From Trema orientale (lineage: Eukaryota; Streptophyta; Magnoliopsida; Rosales; Cannabaceae): DNA of 64,000 nt. A program made the translations under genes and the position numbers. The notes beneath the pieces were generated by a model that searched no databases, was not told the origin of the DNA, and saw only the letters and a program-made list of their open reading frames with translations. Where the stretch lies: contig JXTC01000002.1 of assembly GCA_002914845.1 (NCBI GenBank), forward strand, positions 3,673,324 to 3,737,323, in the 5' to 3' direction. Positions 37,301 to 48,750 of the stretch are shown here, piece by piece (positions within the stretch are counted from its first letter, which is position 1; every line of letters starts with the position of its first letter).

Positions 37301-37963
37301 GTGCAGAGGGTCTTTTGGCCTTGATACGGGACGCTATTGCCAATTCTACTCTTTATGGGTTTTCTTGGTCCAGGCCTGGTCCTGTTATTAGCCACTTATT
37401 GTTTACCGATTATAGCTTGGTTTTCTGCAAAGCCACAGTGGAGCAATATACGGAGGTAATAAAGGATTTTAGGAGTGTATGAAGGAGCATTAGGATAAAT
37501 TAATTTATCGACAGGTTCGTTGTCCCCTCTCTTGCCCCGTGGTATTTGGATTGTTCAGAGTCTTGTTTTCATGCTTTCTGGGCTTACGACTTGGCAAGCC
37601 AAGTTTGGGCAGATAGTTGAGTTGGGCATCTTCTTTATGGTTTTAATGGTTTCACTTTTGGAGGCCTGTATAGTTTCGCTGTCACTGCTCTTTCTCTGGA
37701 CCAGTTGGAAGTTTTTTGCTGTGTGGTTTGGAGTATTTTGGCTCTTGTTTGCTTGGTAATTGGTGGTATTTGCTATGTCTGGTGTCCTTGCCGGACAAGC
37801 CCACACACTTGCCTTTGTGTTTTGTTGCTGGTTGTTGGTGTTTTTTCTTGGGTAGGAACTTTTTTGTTCCTTTGCTTCTCCTGTTGTACTGAATTTTAAG
37901 GTTTTAGTCTCTATTTATCTCAATCCCACAAGGAAACCCTTTCAAAAAAAAAAAAAAAAAAAA
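34396..37963 (+). pseudogene. Dead L1-type LINE retrotransposon
   Basis: Remains run in L1 order. The C-terminal part of ORF1 has an intact CCHC knuckle at 34498-34539 (C-x2-C-x4-H-x4-C). An endonuclease follows (about 35400-36100, FICETKL near 35490), then reverse transcriptase (about 36690-37480, with SPGLDGF, FRPIS, LDISKAYHRVEW, QGLRQGCPLS) and an A20 tail at 37944-37963. The 5' end is truncated inside ORF1. Frames are broken by many stops, for example near 35602, 35830, 36049, 36413, 36448 and 37324. The FADD-type catalytic box reads FTDY at 37402-37413, so one catalytic Asp is lost. The endonuclease SDH motif reads SDR. After about 37480 the usual C-terminal RNase H or zinc region is missing and a short 3' tail follows, indicating an internal deletion. 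Confidence 0.88.
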
Positions 37964-39306
37964 GAAAAGAATCTTTTATTTCATCGGATTTAGATTAACT
38001 TTCCATTTCTTTGTGACCAATCTCAAATGGTCATAGATAATTTGCTTCTTACCGATGGAGCTATAATTTATTTGGTGTTATTTTTTTTTTTCTTTTTCTA
38101 ATTTTTTTTCCTGGATATTTCCTTCTTCCTTTGTAGTGAGTATGCATTTAATGTAATCAATGAGGGGAGCACTAGATGGTCTAGATTAGTAGGGAAAAAT
38201 TCATCTCTTTTAATATATCCACTAGGCTTACCGGGGAAAAAAAAAAAAGAAAAAAGAATAGGGAAAAGAGAAGATGGTCCCCTGTGTATGGATAGTAATG
38301 TTCACATTGGAATGTATATAATGTGCACTTTTTACCTAGTTACTAGTTGGTAGTTGCTACAGTAGTTAAGGATCGAAATTGTATCTTTGATTTATCAAAA
38401 AAAAAAAAAAGAAATTATATCTTTGAAACTTGTTAATTAAACATTCCTCTCATTGAAAAAAAAAAAGAAAAAAAAGACGTCATTGTTCATTTAAACAAGG
38501 TGTATATATCAAATCATGGTAGATAACCCTCTCATAAATAAGATATCATATCAGGATCTATCAAATCGAATCAAATGTTGGAACCCTGAATTAATCAGGA
38601 AAGAAAATATGTACATTTCTTCCCCTCCCCAATTTTATCAGCTTAATTAAGACACTTCAAATAATATCACAATCACCGAAAGCAACAAAATATAAATATA
38701 TTACAGACGTTTAGATAATATTCACAACCAAATTAAAACCAGTTACCCTCATCACCCTCCACTATCAAAGGCAGTCCGAACTCTATTACTCCTATGTTTT
38801 TTAATATTTTAAAAAATGTTATATCTTAAATTTTGTTCTTATCTTTTAATATAAACTAATGTATTAACAAGTAAGTTTTCATCATTCAACCAGCAAAACA
38901 TTACTTCTTTAACAATATGCATTGCTGAAATCTAATTTATAACATTGGTCAATATTATAAAATTTGAGTAGAAAAATAGTAGACATATAGCCTTCTTTTC
39001 CATGTATACTTCTAAAGTTAATAATTTTAAGAGGCCGATAAATCCAACTCATTCAAAGACAGAATCAGAGGCAGCAAATATTAGAAATAAACTCAAAAGC
39101 ATCATAAAAACTCTTACATACCGCAACTTATATAATAAAAACCTATACTAAACCATATAATATATATATATATATTATGATCTACTAAAAACTGCATCAT
39201 CACCTTACTATATGTAGTACAAAGTACTGGTGATGAATACATATTATAGAAACTATATATTACCGGCTACCGGCTGCATGCTAACACCGGAGTACTTCAT
39301 ATCCTT
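37964..39306. other. Intergenic between LINE and glycine-rich gene
   Basis: AT-rich, with several A tracts (38238, 38399, 38455) and a (TA)n run at 39160. The last few hundred bases should include the 3' untranslated region of the minus-strand gene. No other gene seen. Confidence 0.45.
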
Positions 39307-39783
39307 TCAACAATAAGCAACACACTTCTTCTTACAATCCATGGTGCAACCACCGCCGCCGCCGCCGCTGCCGTAACCCTTCCCCGACCGGCTGTACGAG
39401 GTGAAACACTTAGCCGGACACGTCAGCTTCTTTTGGTAACATGGTCCCTTGTCTTTGCACACCACCGTAGGCCTCACTATACCACCTTTGGAGTACCCTC
39501 CATTCGGGCCTCCATACCCGGATCCATACCCGCCACCGATGATGCCGCTGCCGAAACCCTTTCCAAACCCGGGTATGCTAAACCCGGTTCCGGGTCCAAA
39601 GAAACCACCCGGCACACCGTTGTTTTCACGACCTTTGTCGTTGTTTTGGTTTGTGGGGTTTCCCTTTGAGTGCTTGAGTTCCGCCTGGAAGGTTCCATCG
39701 GATCCGGGTCGGGTCGAGAAACAGAGTGAGGCTGCGGTAGTGAGAAGTAATAGAGTGAAGAGAAGGTTGGTCATGGGGTTCAT
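39307..39783 (-). CDS. Secreted glycine-rich, eight-cysteine protein
   Basis: A single-exon gene for 158 residues. I start at the ATG complementary to 39781-39783 because it gives a clean signal peptide (MNPMTNLLFTLLLLTTAASL, cleavage likely near 22-24). The longer in-frame extension to 39972 would translate the leader and TATA region. The mature chain has a polar linker, a Gly-rich region (about 55-100) and a C-terminal cysteine module. Its cysteines are at 109, 115, 122, 126, 146, 150, 154 and 158, spaced C-x5-C-x6-C-x3-C-x19-C-x3-C-x3-C-x3-C with a G6 run between the halves. Plants have a family of small secreted glycine-rich proteins with this kind of Cys-rich tail, likely apoplastic or in the cell wall. 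The exact function is unknown. Eight cysteines could form four disulfides. Confidence 0.85.
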   Translation of the reverse strand: MNPMTNLLFTLLLLTTAASLCFSTRPGSDGTFQAELKHSKGNPTNQNNDKGRENNGVPGGFFGPGTGFSIPGFGKGFGSGIIGGGYGSGYGGPNGGYSKGGIVRPTVVCKDKGPCYQKKLTCPAKCFTSYSRSGKGYGSGGGGGGCTMDCKKKCVAYC

Positions 39784-39861
39784 TTTTCTCCTAAAAGGGT
39801 ATATTGGGATATGAGTTGTGAGAGTGTGATGAGGAGAGAAGGCAGTGTTCTGGGGGAGAAG

Positions 39862-39874
39862 GAATATATACAAG
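39862..39874 (-). promoter_or_regulatory. TATA box of the glycine-rich protein gene
   Basis: On the minus strand TGTATATATTCC lies about 80-90 bases before the chosen ATG and is followed by a CT/CA-rich leader. This supports the downstream ATG as the true start. Confidence 0.6.
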
Positions 39875-39972
39875 TTAAGTGAATGGGTAAAAGAAAAGAA
39901 AAAGGCATTAATGGAGAGAGTATTAGTGGACAGTTGAGGGAGCCTCCATGAATGGGGGTAGGTTGGGTGCAA

Positions 39973-41443
39973 TTATTACGTTGCTTTCCCTCTTTTTTTC
40001 TCATTATGGGTAGTCTGTTTATATATAAAATATACGACTATATATTGATTTGTTTTTCTCCTCAAGATAATATTAGTTGATGGATAAAGCTAAAACTTGG
40101 TCTATGTATCAACTTATCCAGGAGAGCACTCTTTTCATATGTGAATTTCATTGAAAGAGTTTTCTTTTTAATAATATTTACAATGATAAATAACTCTCTT
40201 GTCCTAAAACTACGGAAAGAAAATCTCGCTCTGAAGTTTAAACACTGAATTTTATCATTTTGGTCTTTAAACTATAGAAAAATTGCATTTTAGTCATTTT
40301 GATATATATGTTTCGTTCTATTATTAACATAAGGAGTATATGAGATATTTGTCTCTTTTTTTTGTACTTGTTTTATATGTAGAAGCATGGGTGTGAAAAT
40401 GATTTTTATCAAAACAACTTCAATATAGTTTAATGGTGATACGTCGAAGGTATTTAAACCATTACTCTGATATCTTATTTTCTTTCATCGGGTGGTATCC
40501 AGTATGACTTGAGTAATCAAGCAGCAGATTAGGAGACCATCTCCCATTTATAGTTCGTATCTTGGTAATGCTAGGAGATTCAGATTAAGACTTTGGATTA
40601 TATTTCTCTTTTGGATAATAGAATTTGTTTAGTATTGAACCAATAATACTACTTATGAACATGCCTGTAAACTTATATGCATATTAGTATTTAGTATTAT
40701 GTGTGAATGATGATGATGCATGGACTTGTATTGGACTTTAGTTTTTAAATTATTATTCGAATCTATATTTAATGATAAATACGAAATTGTAGAATGGTTC
40801 ACTAGTTGGAAACGAATACCTTTTAAAAATTGAAAATGTTACTTCTAAACAGTTTGGACACTTTTACAATAAAACTAGGATTTAGGAATTTCCAATTTAT
40901 GTGAAAATCCTATTATGCTACTGGCCCAAGATTTGGGTCGTGACAGAAAGAAAAGATACTTGTGTGCCTCTGCTATACTTATTTCATATGTAGAGACATG
41001 GGAAAGCACTATATAAATAGATTAGAACATGACTGAAATGGTTTAAATATGGTTAATTGAATAAAAATTAGTTACATATATATTAGACAATAATGTATTT
41101 TAAAACTATTTAAAATGTTGTTAAAATCAATAATAAAGAAGAGCAAGTGCGCTTTATATGCTCTTTCTATTAAGGATCAAACAGAATATATATATAAAAA
41201 GAGAATAAAATGAAATCTAATAATTTAAAAATGACGAAATCTAAAGTTTAGGAACTAAAGTAAGAATTTCCCCATAATTCAAGAGCTAAAATAGAGTCAT
41301 TTATTCTAGTCATAAAGTATAGTATAATTTACATGTTAAGCAGTTATACACGAAGGTGAAAAAAAAGTGCAACTGTACTCTTCATGTACTAAGCGATTTT
41401 GCTCTCTTTTCCAAATCCCATAATAGATTTTATTTTTGAAAAT
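39973..41443. other. Intergenic; possible degraded inverted-repeat element
   Basis: A phrase of the type TTTTAGTC/CTTTAAACTATAG near 40257-40300 is loosely matched in inverse near 41235-41310. This could be the ends of an old terminal-inverted-repeat element, but the match is weak. No gene seen. Confidence 0.35.
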
Positions 41444-41802
41444 GATAATGCTAGGTATCCCAACTAGTTTACCAAAATTTTAATACCAACACATATGATA
41501 AATGAGTTGTCATCATTCAATTGGTAAATAGTTTAAATTTATTTATGATAAGTTTTAATACATCACATGACTGGTGACAATTCAATTACAACATGTGTTG
41601 GTATAAAAATTTTAGTAAACTTGTTGGTTACTAAAATTTTAATATTAACACATATGGCAAGTGAGTTATCATCATTCAATTGACAAATGATTTAACTTTA
41701 TTTGTGATAAGTTTCAATACACTAATTGAATGGCGATAATTCACTTGCTACATGTGTTAGTGCAAAACTTTTGGTAAACTAGTTGGGATACCTAGTATTA
41801 TC
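41444..41802. mobile_element. Duplicated palindromic MITE
   Basis: Outer ends GATAATGCTAGGTATCCCAA and its inverse (one mismatch) bound two tandem copies of a unit of about 170 bp. Each unit is itself a palindrome running from ACACATATG to CATGTGTT. The units differ by many point changes, so the duplication is old. Confidence 0.7.
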
Positions 41803-41915
41803 TTTTTGAAAAATTTAGTTTTGGGAGTACACGTATTATATGGGCCATGAGGTGCTCACGTGGTATGGTATGAAAATTTAAAATGGTATTGACTTAGACG
41901 CTTTGTTTTTGAAGT

Positions 41916-42081
41916 AATGCTATAGGGCATCAGTAATATCCAACACCACAATAATATGTCTGTCTAGCACTAGATGACTTTAATTAATAAATTGGGCCCT
42001 AGGTAGACCCACTTGAATTATAATTATAATTAGTCAGTGACAAAGACAAATTGATACATATACCATGTGGTGCATAGCATT
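41916..42081. mobile_element. Palindromic MITE, family F, copy 2
   Basis: Same ends (AATGCTATAGGGCATCAG) and same 166-bp length as 27835-28000, including the central AATTAATAAATTGGGYCC and TTATAATTATRATTAG. The right arm is more decayed than in copy 1. Confidence 0.7.
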
Positions 42082-42728
42082 ATTCTTATTTTTATGACAT
42101 GTCTCGTGGTTTGGTTCATTTATTTGCAGTAGATGGTCACATAAAGATCAACCATTTAATGAGGCCTTAATGTATTTTGGTTCATCTAATGGCAAAGTTC
42201 TCAGCGAGGACGATTATTAATAAGAGTTGCTTTCACTAATATGACCATACAAATTTTGTGATATATAAAACATGGCATTAATGTGGCTAACTTCCCCATC
42301 TGCAATCCATTAAAAGTGCCAAACACGCGTTTTCGTTTGACTCGTTATAACACCACATTTTTCAATAACTCCACATGCTGACTACTTGTATTGTGCGGTG
42401 AAAAGCAAAGCGAACGATCCAACCATATTTCTAAACTGAAAGCACCAAGTATATCACCAACGATGATCACTATTACTTAAGTTTTAACTATAAATATATA
42501 GTTCTCAGTTTCATGATAACCTCTGTCTCCTACTATCGAGTGATGTTGGGTCTATATGCCAATTTTAAAGTGCGGAACTAATATTTAGTGGCATGTGATG
42601 ATTTGCGTTACATTTGTTATTTAACATTTTTTTTTTTCATATAATTATGTGAATCTATAATTGTTTAACTTGTAGCGATGATGAAAAGTATTGTTATTCT
42701 ACGGGGCTAATAGCATTAAGGAAATGGT
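42082..42728. other. Intergenic, nothing recognised
   Basis: AT-rich unique-looking DNA without a convincing reading frame. Confidence 0.4.
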
Positions 42729-43312
42729 TATATTTTTTTTTCATATACATTTTGCCCTTTCTTATTTTTCATGAAAAATAGTAATTTTATTCTATAAAAA
42801 TATAAAAAATAAGAGGACAAATTCATGAAATAGTTATTTTATTTTCTAGAAAGTTTTTCGGATATGAAATATGCAAAAATTGCTCTATTTTGTCTTTTTT
42901 TGTTTTACATATACATATATAACCATTAAAAAAATTAATTTTTTTTTTTTTTACCTCTTTTCGTTTACTTTATTTATTTAATCATAAAAACTAGCTCTTT
43001 AGAAATATTTAATATAAAAAATAACAAAATATATTTATTAGCTATTTAAAAAGTAAAATGATTATTTGACTATTGTCCATTAACAATTTTCTAACGGTGT
43101 CAGAGTTGAGGGGGTAAAAGAATAACAACTTTACTATTTTAGGGGACATTTGAATACTAAGTCAAAAGTGAGGGGGTAAAAGAAGAACAACTTTACCATT
43201 GTAGGGGGCACTTGAATTTTAAGTAAAAAGTTGGAGGGAAAAGGAAGAACAAATTTGTCATCTATAGGGTACTTGAATATAAAGTCAAAAGTGAGGGGGC
43301 AAAATGACTAAT
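42729..43312. repeat. One-armed relative of the 16-kb fold-back
   Basis: Matches the right arm of the element at 16098-17270 in the same orientation. It runs from the centre (TGAAAAATAGTAATTT, CATGAAATAGTTATTT) through TTCTAACGGTGT and the 58-bp AAGTCAAAAGTGAGGG units to the outer end CAAAATGACTAATTTT. The left arm is missing except for a short stub, so this copy cannot form the long hairpin. Confidence 0.75.
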
Positions 43313-43773
43313 TTTTCCAATAAATATATATATATATAAATATATATATATATATTCTCATGAAGAATGGTCTCTCTACAGAATAAACTCCAAGTTTTTA
43401 TTTGTACTAAATTATGTATTTATATTTTTAAAATGTCTTTATATTATACTTTCGCTATACAATTAAGTTATTTGTGCTAACTGTTTTAAATTATTTTCAA
43501 CAGATTTTAAGTGTTTGACTGCAGAAATAAAGTATCTTAATTCCTCGATTCAAATTTTGCGTTTAGTGAGGAATTTGTCTGATCAATTTATATTTGGATG
43601 ATAGACATTTGAAGAGATCTAACATGTAGAGGTATATTATTGCACTAACAATTTATTTGTAAAAAGATTTATTGCACTAACAATTTATTTGTAAAAAGAT
43701 CATTCTTCAGTGTAGGTATTCTTTTATTTTTTTGTTGTTGTTTTGCAGTCAACCCTATTCTATATTATAATGG

Positions 43774-43950
43774 GTAAAGATTGGGATACTAAAATTTTAC
43801 ACTAAAAACTTATAATAGTGATGTAGCTTCATTTATAGCCATATAACTTTAAGTGGTATGGTCTCACTTTAAAATAAGGAGTGGTTGAAATACATGTCAT
43901 ATCATGTAGTGCAAGTTTTTAGTACAAAATTTTGGTATCCTTATCATTAC
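43774..43950. mobile_element. Short MITE, family G, copy 2
   Basis: Ends GTAAAGATTGGGATACTAAA and the inverse of GTAATGATAAGGATACCAAA; the inner ends AAATTTTACACTAAAAACTT also pair. Related to 18482-18650. Confidence 0.65.
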
Positions 43951-44126
43951 TCTATTATAATTTGTGTCTCACTTAAGGCTATGTTTAGTACGAGGGATTT
44001 GTGGGAGGATAGAGAGGGGTAGAGGGGTAGAGGGAGAGAGGTGTGAGGAGAGGTGAAATGACTTGTTTGGTAGGAGGGATTTAGGAAGGGAGATGAGAAG
44101 TGGAGGAGTTGAAAATCCCTTGGGCC

Positions 44127-44754
44127 TAGGGCTAATAATTTGTGACACGGCATGATAACACGACTCGAAATCTGCATAAAGTTAATGGATTTGGGTTTGT
44201 CTTAAATGAGTTTGGGTCAAAATCAGGTTGAACCCGTAAACTCGTTTATTAAACGCATCAAGTTCATGTTGACCTACCAATCCGAAACTAATCCACAATG
44301 ATCAGTTTATTAAATGGGTCAATTTTAGGTCAACTCGTTTATGATCTATATAATACTTATTTAAAAATTATAATATTTTTATTATGTATGTTTAGATTTT
44401 TTTATTTTTATTTTTAAGACTTTATTATACATATATATTGAGATTTTATGTGGTTTCGATTTATTTTTAATAAATATTTATGCCTTAAAGTTATAAAACA
44501 TGTATGAATTTATGTTAAATGTGTTAAAAAAAGTATATTTTAGCTAATTTTGATTAAATGAGTTAAAGAGTCTTGTTCGGTTAACTTAACCCGGATATGA
44601 CCCGTTTGAATAAACGGGCTATACGAGTCAGGTTCAGATTAGAATTTTTTACACGATTATTAAACGGGTCGGGTTCTAATTGAGGTATATGCTGTTATAC
44701 ATGGATATTAACACGACAGGAATACATCTCATTGATATGAATTGCCACCCCCTA
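44127..44754. mobile_element. Non-autonomous hAT-like element 1
   Basis: Ends TAGGGCTAATAATTTG and the inverse of TAGGGGGTGGCAATTC. The interior is rich in cACGAc/cGGGTc words (ACACGACTCG, AACGGGTCGGGTT). Flanking 8-mers CTTGGGCC and CTTTGGTG agree at five positions, so the target duplication is unproven. No transposase. Confidence 0.55.
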
Positions 44755-44882
44755 CTTTGGTGTACCATTTTAAGTCCCCCCCCCCCCAATGGAAGGATTT
44801 GTCCTCTCTTTTCTCTTTTTATAGAATGACATATATGCCTTTGAAAAATATTATAAAAGTATTAAATGATGAATAATATTAT

Positions 44883-45197
44883 GGCCCCGTTTAGTTCGCC
44901 TATTTGAATGTGTGTATTTGAATGGAAAAAATAGTGGAATGTGTTGTAATTAGAATGGGAACATTGGAATGGACCATTCAAAAACACCTCCCCTCTTCCA
45001 TTATCATTTAAGACACAAAAAAACCATTCCAATGGTTAACTTTTCAGATTGACTATTTGAATGGAAAAACTGAATTGTTGAATCAAACACACATTCTAAA
45101 AGATCATTTGAATAGAAAAACTGAATTGTTGAAACAAACACATATTCAAATGGATTTTCCATTCTAATGGAACGGAATAGTTGAAACAAATGGGGCC
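44883..45197. mobile_element. Short terminal-inverted-repeat element
   Basis: Ends GGCCCCGTTTAGTTC and the inverse of GGCCCCATTTGTTTC. The interior repeats words such as CATTCAAATAG and TTCCATT in both orientations. No clean target duplication. Confidence 0.55.
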
Positions 45198-45348
45198 GTA
45201 ATTTGATGAATAAATACTCATCATCTTTCATACTCTCCATTCTTCCTACCAAACAACTTAAGAGATTATCACTCTCCTCTCCCTTCTTCACATTCTCTCT
45301 CCTTCCTAAGCTCTTCATCCATCCTATTCTCCCTCTGTCCTACCAAAC

Positions 45349-46517
45349 ATTTGTTTCTTATCCATATCATGTTGTAATTGTAAAGTAGTTACTTGAGAAG
45401 ATTAGTGACATTTATCTAGTTAGTAGACTTTAGTGGCCTGAAAAGTGATCACTTAATCGTAAAGTGCTTTATACCTAAACCAATAGTTGATAGCAAAAAC
45501 TGATCTTAAACTCTTTATTTTGCTTTTTTGACGGAAATGTGGATGTCTGTCTATGACTTAATGAGTCCATGACTATAAGCAGATTCTACCTCTAGATATG
45601 TCTTCCCAAATCTACTTTCTTCATTTCCTAATATGCATCTAAACAGTCAAAAAGACATACATGATTATTCTCAAAGTGGGTTACGATGAAATTTTGTCCA
45701 GGAATATGATCATGATCAATACTAAAAACTAGCTTTGAATAATTACTGTTTCATATTGGGTCTACGAAGCAATAATATATGAATATGGATGAGTATCAAG
45801 TGCATATATTGTATATTATTGTTTCAGTACAGTTCCATGTAAAGCTACAATGAATTATGATGTTATAGTCAAACAGAATCAATATGCTGCTCATTTCAGT
45901 ACCGCAAGCAGCACATGGTTCGTTCCTGCATATGACGTAATTTCCAGGCTATACCTCATTAGCCTATACTTCATTTTCTTGATGCACTTTCTCGTATGGT
46001 AGCAATAGAGGAATATATATACATGGTCCACCCTACATCTAAGCGTGTATGTATTTATATTATAGATACTTTAATTTTCGATACATTCTACCAAACTGCT
46101 AAACCAGAACTTTGGATCGCTTTTTTCCCACTATATATATGTTACATTAAAATCATCTTCTTATGATGGTTTCCACGTATAGTGCGCGCGGCTGTCACAT
46201 TTTTCTTGTGTGTGGTCCATTTCAAGCAACTATAGTTGCCAACTTGCCAATGTTTAAGGGGTCTTTGCAAAATATATTTTGTCATAGTGTATTTTAGGAA
46301 AAAATATCCCTCTTAATAATATTTTGATGAGTATATTTTTTTAAGTTTTAAATTATTTCAAATACAAAAATGTCCTTAATACTTATCTCATCAATAATCC
46401 ATATTCTGGCTAGACAGGAGAAGTCGAGTTTCTAGAAACCTTGTCTAATACCTATCGACACTCTATCTAGCACTTTCGATACCATTTTCTAGTGTAAAAC
46501 TCAAATATATATGGACA
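45349..46517. other. Intergenic, nothing recognised
   Basis: AT-rich DNA without a supported gene, RNA or repeat family. Confidence 0.4.
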
Positions 46518-47475
46518 CCAATTCAGTAGGTATATATATATTTTACCTATACGTAGGCGTTGGGGTTGTTTCCGCTAACTGTCCACATGTCCTTGCTACT
46601 TCAGGCTAACTCCACATTCAGACCAGAGCGAGAAGAGGGGATAGCCACCTGCAAGACTCTCTGATGCTTAAATTAGATATGATTTTACTAGAAAGAAATA
46701 ACAAAGAGAAGTTATTTATATCTCGTACCAAAAACGGCGTGTGATATTTATACCCTTGGAACTAGGAACCCTGTAGCCTCTAATTCCAGGACCAATTTAC
46801 CTCCTTCCATCATTATCTGTTTCAGAAATTGCAGATTATGGATGCTATAATCTTTTTTGAGTTGACATGATCTACTCTCCCCGATTTCCTCTTATAACTA
46901 TCCAGAAGAGATGAGATCATGGTTGTCTATCGCTCTGTTGTGGTTCACCTAACATATGTGGTGACAATGATGCTGCATTAAATGCTCTGTCTAGTCCAAG
47001 ATTGAGCATTTTCTATAGAGATAATTGGATAGAAGACTCCAAGGGCCTCTGACTCTTCAAACCACGAGGGGAGGTCTGGGGTCAGTTGAACCTGCCTAAG
47101 GTCTGTACGATACTGACCCGAGGACAAGGTCACCTTTTATTTATGTGGGTTAGCGAGCTCGTACAATATCACGCAAGGGTCACGTGACATTTAAATAGTA
47201 TTCTCGGGGGCATGTATTGAGCTTGTCATTCTTCACCACCTGTCTAGCTGTCTTTTAGTTCCCGTGGCACACATTAAGGAAATAAGCCCCACAATAGGTA
47301 TCATTTTGGCTAATTAAAATTTATCATGCACATTTTTTTAATAGTAAAAAGTAAGAGAGAGAAATAGCATTAATGATGCATGTTTTTTCATGCACATTAT
47401 TATAGCCGTTAGATCACCATTAGATGATGATCCAACGGCTAAAAAAAAGACCTACTGGATTGGCAACCTATATAT
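46518..47475. mobile_element. Larger family T element with unique insert
   Basis: The left end (ACCAATTCAGTAGG, then TTTTACCTATACGTAGG) and right end (CCTACTGGATTGGCA) match the termini of the MITE at 10857-11092 in inverse arrangement. Positions 47310-47475 match that MITE's left half in inverse. The middle (about 46560-47290) is unrelated, more GC-rich and non-coding as far as I can read. Confidence 0.45.
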
Positions 47476-48750
47476 ATACATATATATTTTTTCTTTCCAG
47501 TTGCTAAACACCTTATCTAATGCCACTTGACACCCTGTCTAGTATTGCTCGACATTATGTTTAGCACTCTTGAGACTTAATCCGGTGCTAAACACTCAAA
47601 TTTACCTTTTTTCTTATTTGTCTGTCAAGTTCCTATATACCCTGTCTAGCTCTCTATACTCATGTCTAGAGCTCTCGACTTAATAATATATAAGCCTTTT
47701 TATATCTCTATTTTTTTTTTAGAAAAAATGTATTTTCTAAAACTTACTATTAAAAAGGTGTATTCAACCTAATCTCCCAATGTCAATGTGGAACTGTGAA
47801 TATATTTGCTATTCTTTTCTGTCTAGTCGATTATCTTTTGAAGTTTGTTTTCTCATAGTCACAATGGTAGATATGTTAAACTGTGACTCTAAGAACACTT
47901 TTAAACGTTGGTTCCGGTAACTAAAAAGAGTGAATATTCTTTTTAAATTTTTAAGAAGGATATATATCTATATATATATATATATCTATCAATAAAGTCA
48001 ATCTTCAAACTGAGAAGTTTGAAAATTAACATAAAAAGTAAAATGTTCTTTAATTACACCACCCAACAAGTTGTCGACAAGAGAAGATCATCAATTGAAG
48101 ATTGAGGACCGACCCCTTATCCCAGTTGACAAATTGACACACACACTAATATGCATCTTTAATTTAAGATAGATTAGAAAAATCTCTTATAGGTTCATAT
48201 ATATACAGGTTAAATATATTTCCTTATAGTCTCCTCTGTCCTGGCAACCACTTACTTCTGAATCTGTATGTATCATTTAATGGGCACTGATAAGACCTAG
48301 CGTACTCTGTACCCCATCGCCATGGGCAACCCTTTCAAATCTCAATTACATGAAAGTTATTAGTTAAAACAGCCTTTCCTTCCTACCCCATACGACATAT
48401 CCATGTGTCCTCCAATGCATTAAAGTGGGATAAGAGTATCCTCAAGATAAGACACTGTTTTGAGGTTATCAGGTTGATATAAATATGAATAGGGAGATGG
48501 CCTTATTCAAACAATAGAAATAGATATGTATTTGATAAGAAAGAGTGAAAGACAAAGGGAACGAGACTAAAATGACCTTTTTCAAGTAATGTTTTGGAAA
48601 ATGACTTTTAATAGTGTTATTATGTTTAGTGATAGGATGTCATAATATTAGTGACAGATAGTCATTATAGGTATGACCATAAATTTATTACTTTTGTAGG
48701 AGCAAATTGCAGTCACATATATTAGGTAATAATGAACCTGCTTGCTTAAA
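47476..48750. other. Intergenic with (TA)n
   Basis: A (TA)n/(TATC) run lies at 47962-47993. No gene recognised. Confidence 0.4.

Larger units (their letters stand above)
43977..45348. mobile_element. Tourist-like MITE split by nested insertions
   Basis: The left end GGCTATGTTTAGTACGAGGG follows TTAA, as in MITE B at 7301. The GA-rich left arm has its CT-rich partner only at 45225-45348, ending CCTACCAAACA. Between them lie an hAT-like element (44127-44754) and another short element (44883-45197). The right boundary is approximate. Confidence 0.5.

Noticed and set aside
37520..37899. Hydrophobic frames downstream of the LINE reverse transcriptase
   Set aside because: T/G-rich 3' tail of the LINE; the apparent membrane segments reflect base composition.
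39433..39814. Plus-strand reading frames, one proline-rich, opposite the glycine-rich gene
   Set aside because: They are the antisense of glycine codons (GGN gives NCC), with no signal, conserved motif or own promoter.
39784..39972. In-frame 63-residue N-terminal extension of the glycine-rich protein
   Set aside because: It would translate the TATA box and leader and would bury the signal peptide.
46560..47290. Solo LTR in the GC-richer stretch
   Set aside because: No TG...CA ends with a 5-bp target duplication could be found; the outer ends match a MITE family instead.
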